NCBI RefSeq assembly: GCF_947507565.1
Contig: NC_089194.1
Coordinates: 620,001 to 684,000 of the forward strand
DNA length: 64,000 nt
Direction: 5' to 3'
Origin: Oscarella lobularis
Taxonomy: Eukaryota; Porifera; Homoscleromorpha; Homosclerophorida; Oscarellidae
Below, piece by piece: positions 32,601 through 44,825 of this stretch; positions within the stretch are counted from its first letter, which is position 1; every line of letters starts with the position of its first letter. The notes beneath the pieces were generated by a model that saw nothing but the letters and a program-made list of their open reading frames with translations, made no database searches and was not told the DNA's origin. The position numbers and the translations under genes are program-made.

Positions 32601-34412
32601 AGATAGAGGAGAAGGAGGGATAGGAAACTCCCCTATCACGTGACCGTTTTCGTGTCCCCATGACTGATGCGGTCATAGTGACAATTGTCCCGTACATATT
32701 TGCCTTTTCCGCGGGTTTCTGAATCGGTTTGAACAGCGATCTTTACGAGAAATTTGCAAAATTTATAGCTCCGCTAAAGGTACTTTTAGTAGCCCTAAGC
32801 ACTTGAAGCACGCGCCTGTAAGTGTAAGTTATTACGGTCGGCGTGACAGCTTGCACAATATCGCTATTAGCTTCGCCAGCTTGCCTTTTCCAAAGCATGT
32901 TTTGCGTCAAGTACACGTCTAAAGAGTAGGAGAAGTGACAGAGACGGCTCTTATTCTTGCCTGCGCTCCCTAACTTTCGCTATAGCCGAGATTTCAGCGA
33001 TGGCGACGCGCGCTACTACCCCTTTTGTCAGAGAGTACACTCCGCACTCGAAGGGTTTTTTAGATTAGAACGTTTACTACCCTGCGGGAGAAAGGCAAAG
33101 CTAATGCCAGAGGGTAGCCACTTCCCAAAACTCTGTCTAGTATAAGGGCTAAATATCAATCCAGATTGAATGAAGTCGAGTCATTCGGAGACTTTCGAAC
33201 GACGAAATGGCATCTTCTCGCCTTTTTGCGCTCGATCGAAACTTTTTTGTGCTATTGAAGCAGCCGAGGATATCATTTGGAGCTCTTGGGGACCGATTTT
33301 CCAACGGATTCCTCCGAAATGCGCTGCAAAAATGTCTTCGCGTCTTCACGAAGAAGTTCAAGCCGCGGAACATCCGATCGACAACCTTATCTGAAATAAT
33401 CTGCTCTAAAGCGCTCCGAAACGGATCCATAACTTGTGCATCAGTTAGCCTCGCGTTCGCCAGGCCCTTCTCCCTGCTCTCCCGTATGTCCACGGGAGAC
33501 ATGCCAAGCCTGGGTACGAGGCATGCGTGAGATAGGGTGTGGTCAGGGGTGTGGTTGCGCGCGCAAAGCGCGCGCGCAAATTTTTTTGACCACGCCTATT
33601 TTTTTAATTAACCCCGCCTACCTAAAACCATCTTAAAACTCTGCTTTCTTATTATTGTTGGTGTTGCGCACTAAAAAATTCTAATATTGTTCATTTTTTG
33701 TGCTTTTTGTTATAAATTTAAACAAAGTTTTAAAAAAATCTAAAATGCGTGAGAAAACGGAAGCCATGCGTGTTGGCGTGACATAAGCCATGAATGCATG
33801 ACTGTCACGCGCAATGCGTGAGACTTGGCATGTCTGGAGAAGGGCCTGGTATCTGGAAAATCACGTGGGACCCCCTTTTGGTTGTGCGGTCGGTCGGATG
33901 TGACGCCTCTCTGATAAGTGCTAATAAAGTTGACCTTTTCAAATGATCGCCCGCGTCTCTAAGCGCATCGCGTAAAGCATCACGGCTTCTTAGGGAAGTC
34001 TTTGGTCTCCAGTACGCCAAAAGTAACAGATCCGTGTTTTTGGAAGAAAACAATGACCATAAACAGCGTGTATTCCAATCGTTTCTCTGCACGGCCGCAG
34101 GTTAGAAAATAATGACAGTAAACAGCGTGTATTCCAATCGTTTGTCTGCATGGCTGCAGGTTAGAGACGCGGGCGATCGTTTGAAAAGGTCAACTTTATT
34201 AGCACCTATCAGAGAGGCGTCACATCCGACCGACCGCACCCCCAAAAGGGGGTCCCACGTGATTTTCCAGATACCAGGCCCTTCTCCCCTCCCGTGGACA
34301 TACGGGAGAGCAGGGAGAAGGGCCTGGCGAACGCGAGGCTATGCATCAGTCATGGGGACACGAAAACGGTCACGTGATAGGGGAATTTCCTATCCCTCCT
34401 TCTCCTCTATCT
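32601..34412. mobile_element. Composite foldback element with nested insertion
   Basis: Outer arms of about 70 bp (32601-32670 and 34343-34412) are inverted copies (AGATAGAGGAGAAGGAGGGA; CACGTGACCGTTTTCGTG). Further inward, 33440-33497 and 33839-34000 are inverted copies of 34165-34340, so the right arm is essentially continuous and the left arm is interrupted twice. A minus-strand frame at 33149-33502 (117 codons) has no recognised domain. A 59-bp tandem duplication lies at the centre (34049-34166). The right tip touches the mitochondrial block. Confidence 0.7.
33497..33838. mobile_element. Small element nested in the foldback's left arm
   Basis: The ends read ACATGCCAAG and CTTGGCATGT, with ATGCGTGAGA near both ends. 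The uninterrupted right arm (34270-34330, read in reverse) joins CCACGGGAG directly to GGGAGAAGGG, which gives the empty site. Inside lies a GCGCGCGCAAATTTTTTTGACCACGCC segment in essence, a motif shared with other elements here. Confidence 0.7.
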
Positions 34413-34472
34413 GCGCTCCGCTGTAAACGGAGTCCGTGAAAACGGTCGAGAGTTCGAATCTCTCTCTCACTA
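34413..34472 (+). tRNA. trnY: mt tRNA-Tyr(GTA), 3' part only
   Basis: An anticodon stem-loop CTCCG-CTGTAAA-CGGAG gives anticodon GTA. A long variable arm (TCCGTGAAAACGG) and a T arm GAGAG-TTCGAAT-CTCTC follow, then the 3' acceptor strand. The 5' acceptor and D arm are missing: upstream sequence is the tip of the foldback element. The long variable arm fits organellar tRNA-Tyr. Confidence 0.65.
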
Positions 34473-34490
34473 AATAATTATGCTTAGTTG

Positions 34491-34565
34491 GCCACTGTGG
34501 TGGAATAGGTAGACACGTCAGACTTAAAATCTGATATAATATGGGTTCAAGTCCCATTAGTGGCG
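34491..34565 (+). tRNA. trnL(uaa): mt tRNA-Leu(TAA)
   Basis: Acceptor GCCACTG pairs with TAGTGGC. The anticodon stem-loop TCAGA-CTTAAAA-TCTGA gives TAA, and the T arm is GGG-TTCAAGT-CCC. The cloverleaf is complete. Confidence 0.85.
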
Positions 34566-34577
34566 ATTACAAGACTA

Positions 34578-34648
34578 GCACGCATAGTTTAACGGTAAAA
34601 TGGTTGACTTCCAATCAGCAGTTGTGGGTTCAATTCTCACTGTGTGTA
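34578..34648 (+). tRNA. trnG(ucc): mt tRNA-Gly(TCC)
   Basis: Acceptor GCACGCA pairs with TGTGTGT (with G-T pairs). The anticodon loop CTTCCAA gives TCC. The T arm is GTGGG-TTCAATT-CTCAC. Confidence 0.85.
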
Positions 34649-34671
34649 ACAAGTAATTTAATCCTTCATGT

Positions 34672-34740
34672 AGTGTAGACTAATGGTTGGTCACTAGACT
34701 CATGATCTAGGTATGTAGGTTCGATTCCTACCTCTGCTTT
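34672..34740 (+). tRNA. trnM(cau): mt tRNA with anticodon CAT (Met)
   Basis: The anticodon stem-loop CTAGA-CTCATGA-TCTAG gives CAT, and the T arm is GTAGG-TTCGATT-CCTAC. The acceptor stem pairs with one mismatch. It could be initiator or elongator Met, or an Ile tRNA with a modified C. Confidence 0.75.
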
Positions 34741-34793
34741 AACCCCACTCCTGTAATAATTTTAGGAGTGTTGAGTTTAAAGACAATAAAGAA

Positions 34794-36191
34794 ATGTATG
34801 AAGCTTTTTATCCAGAATTATTTCTAAGTCTAGCAGTGTTGGTCCTGGTTATCTATGGAGTTTATCAGCCAACATTAAAAACAGCAATAATAATTTTTTT
34901 GGTTACAGGATTAATGGCCCTCCCTAACGAACAGTTTTTATTTTGAGAAGATAAGACGCTTGATCTAACAAACGGGCTTTTGACAATTAATAGTTGAATA
35001 TCTATTACAAAATTAATTATTATAGTAGGGTCTATTTCTATATTATTAATGTTGAAAGACACCAAAATTTCGGGACAAGCATCATTTGATTCCCCCGTTT
35101 TAATTTTAATTGTAACACTGGGATCTGTGCTTTTAGTTTTATCAATTAATTGACTTTCTGTTTATTTAGCCATTGAATTACAAACTTTATCCTTATTTGT
35201 TTTAACCGCATTAAAAAGAGATAGTGCATACGGCGCTGAAGCCGGGCTTAAATATTTTGTCTTAGGGGCGTTATCATCCGGCCTATTTTTATTTGGATGT
35301 GCTTTACTTTATGGTTTAACCGGTGAAACAAGCGTACATGCTGGTGGACAAATATGTGCTCTTACATCAAATGGTGAGGTAGGAAAAGTTCTTATAACAA
35401 TTTCGTTATTATTTAAACTATCTGCTGCGCCATTCCATATGTGAGCCCCCGATGTATATGAGGGAGCACCAACAACAACAACCGCACTATTGGCTATAGT
35501 GCCAAAAGTTAGTGTGTTTGCTATTTTAGTTCAAATAGGACCAGTAGTTAATGTATTATTAGCAAGTGCAATGCTATCTATGATATATGGAGCTATAGGG
35601 GCCTTAAATCAAACTAAAATTAAACGACTATTAGCATATAGTGGTATTGGTCACATGGGGTTTGTTCTTTTTGGTGTAACAATTGGTTCATTTGAAAGTA
35701 TTCAAGCAAGCTTAATATATATGATTATATATGTTATAATGTCTATATGTAGTTTTTCAATAATACTAACATTAGGATTATCTAAAAACTTAATAGTGGA
35801 GTTTAGCGGCCTTTCTAGGAGACATCCTATTATGGCAGTAACCCTAGCTTTTACTTTTCTGTCTACAGCCGGAATCCCACCTTTAGCAGGGTTTTTTAGT
35901 AAGTGGTTAGTGTTATTATGTGGAATATCCTCTCAATATTATTTAACTTCAATCATAGCCGTGCTTTGCTCCGTTATAGCGGGGGTATATTATGTAAGAA
36001 TAGTGAAAATAATTTACTTTCAAGCAGAATCTTCTCTTTTAATTTGAAAAGATGTACTTACAGGAGATAAAAGAGGAGAATTCAGAAGATCAATATTAAT
36101 CGGATTATCACTATATATAATACTATTCATAATGATATCTCCAAACCTGTTATTACAAATAGCACATAATGCTACGATGGGGCTATATTAA
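34794..36191 (+). CDS. nad2: NADH dehydrogenase subunit 2 (mitochondrial code)
   Basis: Read with TGA as Trp, the frame from ATG 34794 to TAA 36189-36191 is open for 465 codons (MYEAFYPELFLSLAVLV to NATMGLY). It shows the multi-helix pattern of complex I subunit 2, including [20 protein letters not shown] and LLAYSGIGHMGF, diagnostic of the ND2/NuoN proton channel. In the standard code it has several TGA stops, so only its C-terminal part appears as a plain ORF. It is followed by nad5, the usual order in sponge mtDNA. The absence of lesions suggests recent transfer to the nucleus, or a piece of true mtDNA joined during assembly. Confidence 0.9.
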
Positions 36192-36292
36192 TAATCTGCA
36201 AGGATAGTGTTGTTATAAAAATGTTAACCCGCCGCAGTGGCGGGTAACAACACGCCTTTGTATCAATAAAATTTTTGGTGAGAGAAAAAGAG

Positions 36293-36539
36293 ATGTATCT
36301 ATTAGTATTATTTATACCATTATTAAGTGCTGCAATATCTGATTTATTCGGAAGAAAAATTGGTGAGAAAGGTGCAGGGATTTTTACTTCAAGTAGTATA
36401 GTAATATCTTGAGTGTTATCAATGTTAATATTTTATGAAACAAATATTAATGCCTCTTCCACATATTAAAATTATGAAGATGATTCGATTCAGATTTATT
36501 AACTATTTATTTTGGCCTACAATTTGACGCCTTAACAGG
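36293..36539 (+). pseudogene. nad5: NADH dehydrogenase subunit 5, first 80 codons, frameshifted
   Basis: It starts MYLLVLFIPLLSAAISDLFG, the conserved ND5 N-terminus, about 100 bp after nad2. One base (G of a TGA Trp codon) is missing near 36467. In the shifted frame the sequence continues as SDLLTIYFGLQFDAL, still ND5. At 36539/36540 it breaks off and cox1 sequence begins in the middle of that gene. More than 500 codons of nad5 are missing. Confidence 0.85.
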
Positions 36540-37784
<1,245 letters not shown>

Positions 37785-37797
37785 GCCCGAATTGGGA

Positions 37798-37882
37798 GGA
37801 AAGATGGCAGAGTGGTTAATGCGGTTGTCTTGAAAACAACAGCCCTTTTGTGGGCTCATGGGTTCAAATCCCATTCTTTCCT
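37798..37882 (+). tRNA. trnS(uga): mt tRNA-Ser(TGA)
   Basis: Acceptor GGAAAGA pairs with TCTTTCC. The anticodon stem-loop GTTGT-CTTGAAA-ACAAC gives TGA. A long variable arm (AGCCC-TTTTGT-GGGCT) marks a class II tRNA-Ser, and the T arm is ATGGG-TTCAAAT-CCCAT. Confidence 0.9.
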
Positions 37883-38079
37883 TTAAGATAAAATGAATGT
37901 ATGTTTAAATAAGAGGGGGGTTATAGTTTAGCCTCTACGACCCGATATGTACATTGGGTCAATGGAAGAAGGTAAAGAAAACATGTAACATCATATATTT
38001 AATTAATAGTTCAATTTGCCAGAATTCAAATCACAGGTAAATCAATAGATATTTTAACAAAGATCAACGTTTGGGTAAC
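37883..38079. other. Junction between mitochondrial and nuclear sequence
   Basis: AT-rich sequence with ACCCGATATGTACATTGGGT, a hairpin that could be mitochondrial spacer. The right limit of mtDNA lies somewhere before 38080, where a topoisomerase II exon begins. Confidence 0.4.
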
Positions 38080-41000
38080 GTTGCTCTATGGCAAAGCTGA
38101 ATGACGCTAATTTTGCTGGAGGAGAGGAGTCGGCAAACTGCACTCTGATTCTAACGGATAGATATTCAGGCAAAACGTTGGCCGTCAGTGGACTCAGCGT
38201 CGTCGGTCGCAATCATTTCGGCGTCTATCATGTTAGAAGAAAAATGCTCAACGTTTTCGAAGCAACTAACGAGCAGGTCATAAATGATTAATTAAGTTAA
38301 TGAATATTTCAATTTATGTTTCTAGATTGAGGGCGATGCTGAGATCAAGAACATCGTCCGGATCGTCGGTCTGGAGTACAGCAAAGATTACAGTTCGGTT
38401 GATGATCTGAAAGCGCTTCGTTATGGTCGTCTTATGATCATGACTGATCACGATGAAGATGGAACAAACGTGAAAGGACTTCTGATCAGATTTCTTCGTC
38501 ACAAGTGGCCTCTTCTGCTTCGACATCCTTTCCTCGAGCAATTCATCACTCCAAGAGTCAAAGTGCAGTACTGACAATAAATAAATATTGCATTTCATGC
38601 TATAATAATTTTTAGGTCTTCAAGGGGCTGAATAAGAAGGCTTTCTATTCGATTTCAGAGTTTGATGAGTGGGAAGAGAAGACCCCTGACTCGTTGTCTT
38701 GGCGAGTCCAGTACTACAGAGGATTGGGAACGAGCACGGCAAATGAGGCCAAAGAATACTTTCAAGACTAGGAGAAACATCGTGTTCTGTTCACGTACTG
38801 TGGGTCAAGTGACGATGCAGCAATAACACTGGTAAATTCTTTGATAGTTAGTTAGGAGTCGAATTTATACTACCGTAGCTGCTTTCTAGGCTTTTGCTCA
38901 GGGTCACGCAGCCTGGCGAAAACGTTGGCTTAAGGACTGGCTGGCTCAACGGAAGCAAAGACGTCAGGCGGGAAAGAGCGAGGTAGATCAAGTACATGAG
39001 GGAAGTGTTGCATCTTAGCGATAGATTGTTTTAGTCGTTTTCAAGCGGTAGCGACCAATTGACTTTCAGCAATTTTGTAAACGAAGAGCTCGCGCAGTTT
39101 GCGAACGCTTTTAATGGCAGATCGATTCCTTCGTTAGTCGACGGTAAGTTCTCAATCATCGTAAAGACATTGCAAGACGTTGCAAGTTGATAGTGTCCTG
39201 TTTTCTTTAGCAGGACTAACGCCTGCTCAGAGAAGAGTTGTTGTTACCTGTAGCTAGCTGAATAACAAACAAATCAATGTAGTTCATTTGGCTGGTATCG
39301 GGTCCGATCTCTCCTCTTATAATTACGCGAAAGTAAGCTTTTTCTACTTTTTCTTGCTTTTTCGCTGACTCGTCTCTCAAGAAAACGATTACAACATGTA
39401 TTGGTCTTGCTCAGAACTTTGTCGGCGCAAACAACATTAATCTCCTCAAGCCGATCGGTCAATTTGGTACGCGTCTTCGCGGTGGCAAAGACGCAGCGAG
39501 TCCGCGATGCCTTTTCAGCGCGCTCAGCTCACTCGCTCGTCTCATCATATCTCCTCTCGACGAGCCGGGCCTAACTCGTCTTTGCGACGACGACAGTCTC
39601 TTGGAGCCCGAATGGCTTTGTCCCATTCTTCCCATGGTTCTCGTGAACGGAGCAGAGGGCATGGGAACGGAATTCAGCAGCTTTGTTCCCAATTACGACG
39701 CTCGCGAAATTGTTGCCAAACTTCAGCGGATGCTCGACGGCCTTGAGCCGGTTCCCATGGTGCCGTCCTATGAAAAATTCGCCGGCGAGATTCGTCAAGT
39801 CGACGAGCACACTTTCACGACTTTTGGAACCATCACTCAAATCGACGACACGCATTTGGAAATTACGGAACTTCCTGTCGGAACGTGGACGGAGACTTAC
39901 ATGAGGGCCGTGCTCGAGTCTAGGACAATTAAAAACTTGATTAGGTGAGTCAGAGGAAGAGATCAACCATACTCTCTCATTATATGATTTCTTCATTAAA
40001 GTGATTATACTGCGTCTTATACGGATACGACTGTTCGGTTTGTCGTCACTATGACGAAAGCGAGAATGGATGTCTGTGAGAAGGAGGGGTTTCACAAGAA
40101 GTTCAAGTTGGAGTCGACACTAGAACCAAACAATCTCGTAAGATTCAATTCCTTATTGAAGATATATAAATCATGGAGATTATTTGTAGGTTTTGTTTGA
40201 TTGTAATGGCTGTTTGAAGAAGTATGCAAATGAAATCGAAATTTTAAAAGAGTTCTTTGATTTGCGTCTGGAGCGCTATGCAATAAGAAAAAGGTTGCTT
40301 GAAGGGCAGCTAAAGGCCGAAGTCGACATGCTAACAAACCAGGCGCAATTTATCGATGAGAAGTGTGACGGAAAATTCATCGTTGGTACGGGAAAATAAC
40401 TCATGGCAGATTGGCCGAGTCTTAACAAATAGATAGTTGCTTTGCTGAGTCGACGAGGCTACGCCTCCGATCCTATCAGGGCCTGGAGAGAGGCGAACCC
40501 GTCGTTTCGCGCCGCTATTGCGTCAGGAGACGACTCGAGAGACGAAGTCGATACAACTGTACCTGACCTCAACTATCTGCTTCGCTTGTCGTTGACGAAA
40601 GAAGAGAGAGACCAGCTTCTCGCAAAGAGAGATTCCAAGGTAAGGTGACCTAAGGGGCTATACAGTAATGGATCTTTGGGATCAGGTCACAGGTATGTTC
40701 TGAATAGCGTTGGGCTAACTGTGGGGTATCACTCTCTCGTAGATATTGATGTTGGAATGATTAGTCAGGCATCTGTTATTAGATGTCTGAGCTGCAAGTT
40801 GTAAGACTAAAGTCTCCGAAAACTATGTGGAAAGACGATTTGAAGATACTTTTAGATCAACTGGAGGTAGTTCCATGAAAGAAACGGAATAGTTTCATTC
40901 TTTGACGTTTCGAATTATAGAAGGTGGAGCAGAACGATAAAGGCAACGCATCGATGCCGAAAGCGAGAGTCCCAAAGAAGGTAATTGTTCAGAGTTCGAA

Positions 41001-41207
41001 TTTTACTCTAGGGAAGACTTGATGTCGAAGGTCAAGGAACGAGCAAAAAGACCTCATGAAGGTTCTTCAAAAAGAAATTTCACTGAAAACATCGACGACG
41101 CTGGACCGCCGAAAAAGAAAACTTCTTCTTCTAGCGCTTCGGTGGTATTTGAAGTTTTGCCGGCCTCGAAGCGCTCCCTGCGCTCATCGGAGAAAAGGAA
41201 AAAGTGA
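38080..41207 (+). pseudogene. DNA topoisomerase II-like gene, N-terminally truncated and catalytically altered
   Basis: Exons follow TOP2 from the TOPRIM domain to the C-terminal tail. TOPRIM words are TLILTDRYSGKTLAVSG and MIMTDHDEDGTNVKG. WHD words are IPSLVDGLTPAQRRV, NINLLKPIGQFGTRL and GGKDAASPRC. Later come EPEWLCPILPMVLVNGAEGM, GCLKKYANEIEILKEFFDLR, RRGYASDPIRAWREA and KSPKTMWKDDL, then a basic tail (SKRSLRSSEKRKK). TOP2 passes one duplex through another using a tyrosine in SPRY; here it is SPRC. The TOPRIM glutamate (TEGDS) reads TDRYS. In-frame TAG codons occur at 38769-38771 and in the exon near 39250. The ATPase domain is missing, replaced upstream by mitochondrial DNA. This cannot be an active enzyme. 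Confidence 0.85.
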
Positions 41208-42529
41208 TTTTGAAGTTGATGAAGAGCATTTGAATTGAATTAAGTAGCAGGTAATTTTTAGCGCAATTGCGTTGTTTTAGGCTATGAGCTGCGGACTGTT
41301 GGTGTCCGTATGAGGCTTGTTTGTTTTAGTCGTGTGTATGTTGCCAGTTGCCAGTTGTTTGGCGTTGTTAAATAAAAATTGTGACGTCACATTAAAGCCG
41401 TTTTGTATGTGCATTGATGGCCAACAACGGCGAACACCTACTTTAGTTACGGTACAGCAGGCTCGGTGGAAGGTATTTTTCGAAGGTCGGGGAAAATTTT
41501 GCACGCCAGAAATTTTTTAAACCACGCCCACTCAAAAAGGTTACTTCCGAAGTGTAGAAAAACTTATTCTCTAAAAGGAAGCTCGAACACCGTCCCAAGG
41601 TGCTGTAATTGTGCAAAGAAACGAATTTGCAACAATTTCGTGAGAGAGGCTCTTTGTTAGAACTCTCAGGCACACATGCATTTACAATTAAAACCGGGTT
41701 TAGATGCAGACCACGAGGTACCCATTAGGTAGTGACCGTAGTGTGACCGATTCTTCTATATCAGCAGGGCGTTATGCACGGATAAATTAGAAAATTGATT
41801 ACTTTCGGAATTTTTTTAGGTCGGGCCACGGCCCGACCTGCCCATATGCGTGCGCCGGGCCTGTAATAACAGATATTTAAATTACTGTATGTTCCGCGTT
41901 GAACCTCTCCGTATACTCTTCTAAGCCTCTGTATATATCCAAACGTCTTTCAAAGTCGTATATCTATGTACCTCTCGACTGAAATGCCCGTACAAGAGAA
42001 ATTACGTAAATAAAGTAAAGTAATTGACTACACGATCGACTTTAGCATTTCTATCTGGCGGGAATGTACAGTAGCCTAAATGCAAGCTCTGAACATCAAG
42101 TCAGTCTCTAGAGTACCAAATAGACGCTGAGACGGCGTTTCTCGTGCCTCAAAATCATTGTGTTCGTCGCGCGAGTCTCGTCTTGGAACAAATACCGCGG
42201 CAAATGGCGTTTTTCGGATGTCACCGAACATTTCTCGACTGAAAGTCAAGATTCGCTTCTCTACGATGGTATGAGAGCAATCGATATGCTGGTGAATACG
42301 ACTTCTTCCTTGTTGTATTTATGGAGCCGACCACCAGAGTTGTACGGGTGGAGCCCGTATAACGGCGGAGGGAGGCTCTCTCAAACGTGATCTTAGGGCC
42401 GGAAGTGTCTGTATGTCTGTCTGTCTGTATGTATGTATGTATGTCTGTTCGTCACGCTCGGTATTGTGACGTAACTTAAAAACCCGTTTTTTCGTACAGC
42501 GCATGCGCGACATGGAGCCCAAAACGGTT
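41208..42529. other. Non-coding stretch with a small hAT-like element and microsatellite
   Basis: 41459-41872 may be a small element: it starts CAGGCTCGG and ends CCGGGCCTG, with an AAATTTTTTAAACCACGCCCAC motif at 41509-41530 and a hairpin GGTCGGGCCACGGCCCGACC at 41820. A frame at 42160-42390 (VARVSSWNKYRGKWRFSD) might be an orphan exon but is not recognised. Around 42403-42450 lies a (TGTC/TGTA)n microsatellite. 42360-42392 shares GGGAGG.TCTCTCAAACGTGATC with the hAT-like element at 20335. Confidence 0.4.
42403..42450. repeat. (TGTC/TGTA)n microsatellite
   Basis: Alternating TGTC and TGTA units repeat about twelve times. The run lies just beyond the 3' end of the LINE. Confidence 0.85.
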
Positions 42530-44825
42530 CAGTTCAGTTCACAGTTTTATTTTAATACGGAAATCCTTCAGCACGTGGGCCGATCTTCCAGGAAACCGTA
42601 TACAGGGGAATGACAGCAAAAGGAGAAAAGAGAAAAATGACAATATTTACAACTATAACTATATAACCTCTAAATCAGTACACAGAGTTTTGATTGAAAT
42701 AGTTCTTCAGGCCCAATTTAAAGATCGCGGGATCATTACTCCCTCTTATGATTGCCGGAAGCGAATTCCATAGAGTTTGAGCCCGAAAGAATGGAGAACG
42801 ACGAAGTGCCTCGGTGCGTGGTCGGATGACGTTGACCCCAGAAGCACTGAGACGAGTGGCGGCACCGGTGCGCTGAATACGCCCAATTTTCGCCGCGAGA
42901 ACAGAAGCTGTGGCGGAGTTGCACAAGCAGCGGTAACTCAACATTCCTAGTTGAGTAGCATGCCTTGTGCGAATTGGATTGAGACGAAATAGATCGAGAA
43001 GTGCTGCTACTCCTCCAACAGAGGCCGTAGAATCGTCATAACGCAAACCAGCCAGACAACGGAGATACCTCTTTTCTATCTGTGCTAAGCGGCTGATTAC
43101 GCCAGCTGATCCGTCCGCCCAAACGGCAGCCCCGTAGTCAAGGTCCGGTTGAATGACTGAGCGAACAAACGCTAGTCGAGCTGCGTTGGATAACAGACGA
43201 TGACATCGGTAAAGAACACCAATTTTTCGGCCAACCTTCCTAATGACGTTGTCCATCTGCGGTTTCCACGATAGACGACTATCAATCAAAACCCCGAGGT
43301 ATCTCACGTGAGGTGAAGGCGACAGAATGACATTATTGACCGAAACCGTATAGATCGACGTGTCTTCAGTATCACGAAACTTGGGAAAAAGCAGAAAAGC
43401 CGATTTTTGACCATTGAGAGCCATCAGATTCTCAGAGTACCATGAAGTCACACTATTAATATCTTGTTGTAGTTGAGTAACCGCTCCCTCAAAAGTTTCG
43501 TTGCTGGAATAAAGACAGGCATCATCTGCGTAAAGGATTAGAGACGATTGAGAAGAGACGACCGAGGTGATGTTCCGGGTGAAGAAATTGAATAAAAGAG
43601 GACCTAATTTTGAACCTTGAGGCACTCCTCTCCTAACTGGCGACAAGTTCGAAGCAGTAGAGCCGACCGAGACAAATTGTCGACGATCCAAGAGGTAAGA
43701 AGAGAGCCATGCCAGGACCTTTCCCTTCACTCCACACGATGACAGACCTCGGAGAAGTAAACTGTGATCGACTGTGTCAAAGGCCTTCTTAACATCAAGA
43801 AAGACAGCCGCCGAGCGAAGACCTGCGTCCTTGCCAGACAAAAGATCTTGAGTCAAACAAACCATCGCATCTTGAGTTGACCGAGATTTTCGAAAGCCAA
43901 ATTGGCAGTCAGGAATAAGAAGGTGCTTGTCGAAGTAGCCACATAAAGATTGAAAGACAAAATGTTCCAATATTTTTGAGACAATTGGCAGCAACGATAC
44001 CGGGCGAAAATTCTTGGGATCAAGTCTTGAACCCGATTTGAAAATGGGAACAACCTTGGCACACTTCCACTCATCTGGAAATACCCCAGATTGGAGAGAA
44101 GTATTAAAAAGGCTTGCCAATGATGGTGAAATTGCAGACGCTCCCATTTTTAAAAATTTCCCATCAATTCCATCATGACCCGAGGCTTTGTTGACGTCAA
44201 TTCTTCTAAGGAGGTCCGAGACCTCATCTGATGACACTAAGGGGAAGTTGAATAAAATTGAAGAATTAACGTCATCAGCTTGAGAATGCGTTTCAAGAGA
44301 ATCTTCTTCTAGTAGGCCACGAGGCCGACGCTCTGAGCTCTGTGACATACCAACTACTGATGCGAATTGATCACATAATTCACCAGCAGAAGGGAGCTGA
44401 TCAGACACAACTTTACGTCGTCCCGTGATGCAATTGATGGTAGACCAAAACCGAGCGGGATTGTGACTAAGAAGTGTCAATTTCTCAATGAAAAAGTTCT
44501 CCTTAGCCGCTCGTAAGCGATACTTGATAACATTTCTTTGTTTCTTGTACTTTTCATTGAAAAACCGCCTTTCCTCCAAAGGGCGCTTTCTAGAAATTGA
44601 GGCTTTTCGATAGAAATTTCTTTGTCTGATGTCAACAATGATTTGTTTAGTCATCCAAGGAAGAGAAGAGTGTTTGCGCCGGCGTGACGAGGATAAAGGA
44701 AAGTGACGATTTACCACGTCCAAGAATAATGACTTCCACGTGTCCCATTGATCATTAACATCAGTGAAGGATGGGTGACCCGAAAAAGGCGATTTACGGC
44801 GCGGATAAAGCGTTTTTTCTTTCAT
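42530..44825 (-). mobile_element. Non-LTR retrotransposon (CR1/L2-like LINE), reverse transcriptase ORF
   Basis: A minus-strand frame of 716 codons (44825 to 42675) carries a reverse transcriptase. Landmarks are KASGHDGIDGKFLK, VVPIFKSGSRLDPKNFRPVS, CQFGFRKSRSTQDAM, VFLDVKKAFDTVDHS, RRGVPQGSKLGPLLF and SLILYADDACLYSS (catalytic Asp-Asp). The first 180 residues are the basic linker that usually follows an AP endonuclease, but no endonuclease precedes it, so the copy is 5'-truncated. The C-terminus is a typical LINE tail. After the stop come about 140 nt, then an AATAAA-like run, ending in TGAAC units (CTGTGAACTGAACTGAAC), the kind of 3' terminus seen in CR1/L2-group LINEs. The open frame suggests recent insertion. 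Confidence 0.85.

Noticed and set aside
39571-40095. 174-codon minus-strand frame opposite the topoisomerase II exon
   Set aside because: It is the antisense shadow of a well-identified TOP2 exon and shows no domain.
42160-42390. Frame VARVSSWNKYRGKWRFSD... as a receptor or enzyme exon
   Set aside because: No clear splice sites on both sides and no recognisable domain; left as unassigned.
42390-42460. CRISPR-like array in the TGTC/TGTA repeat
   Set aside because: Units are 4 bp with no spacers; it is a microsatellite.
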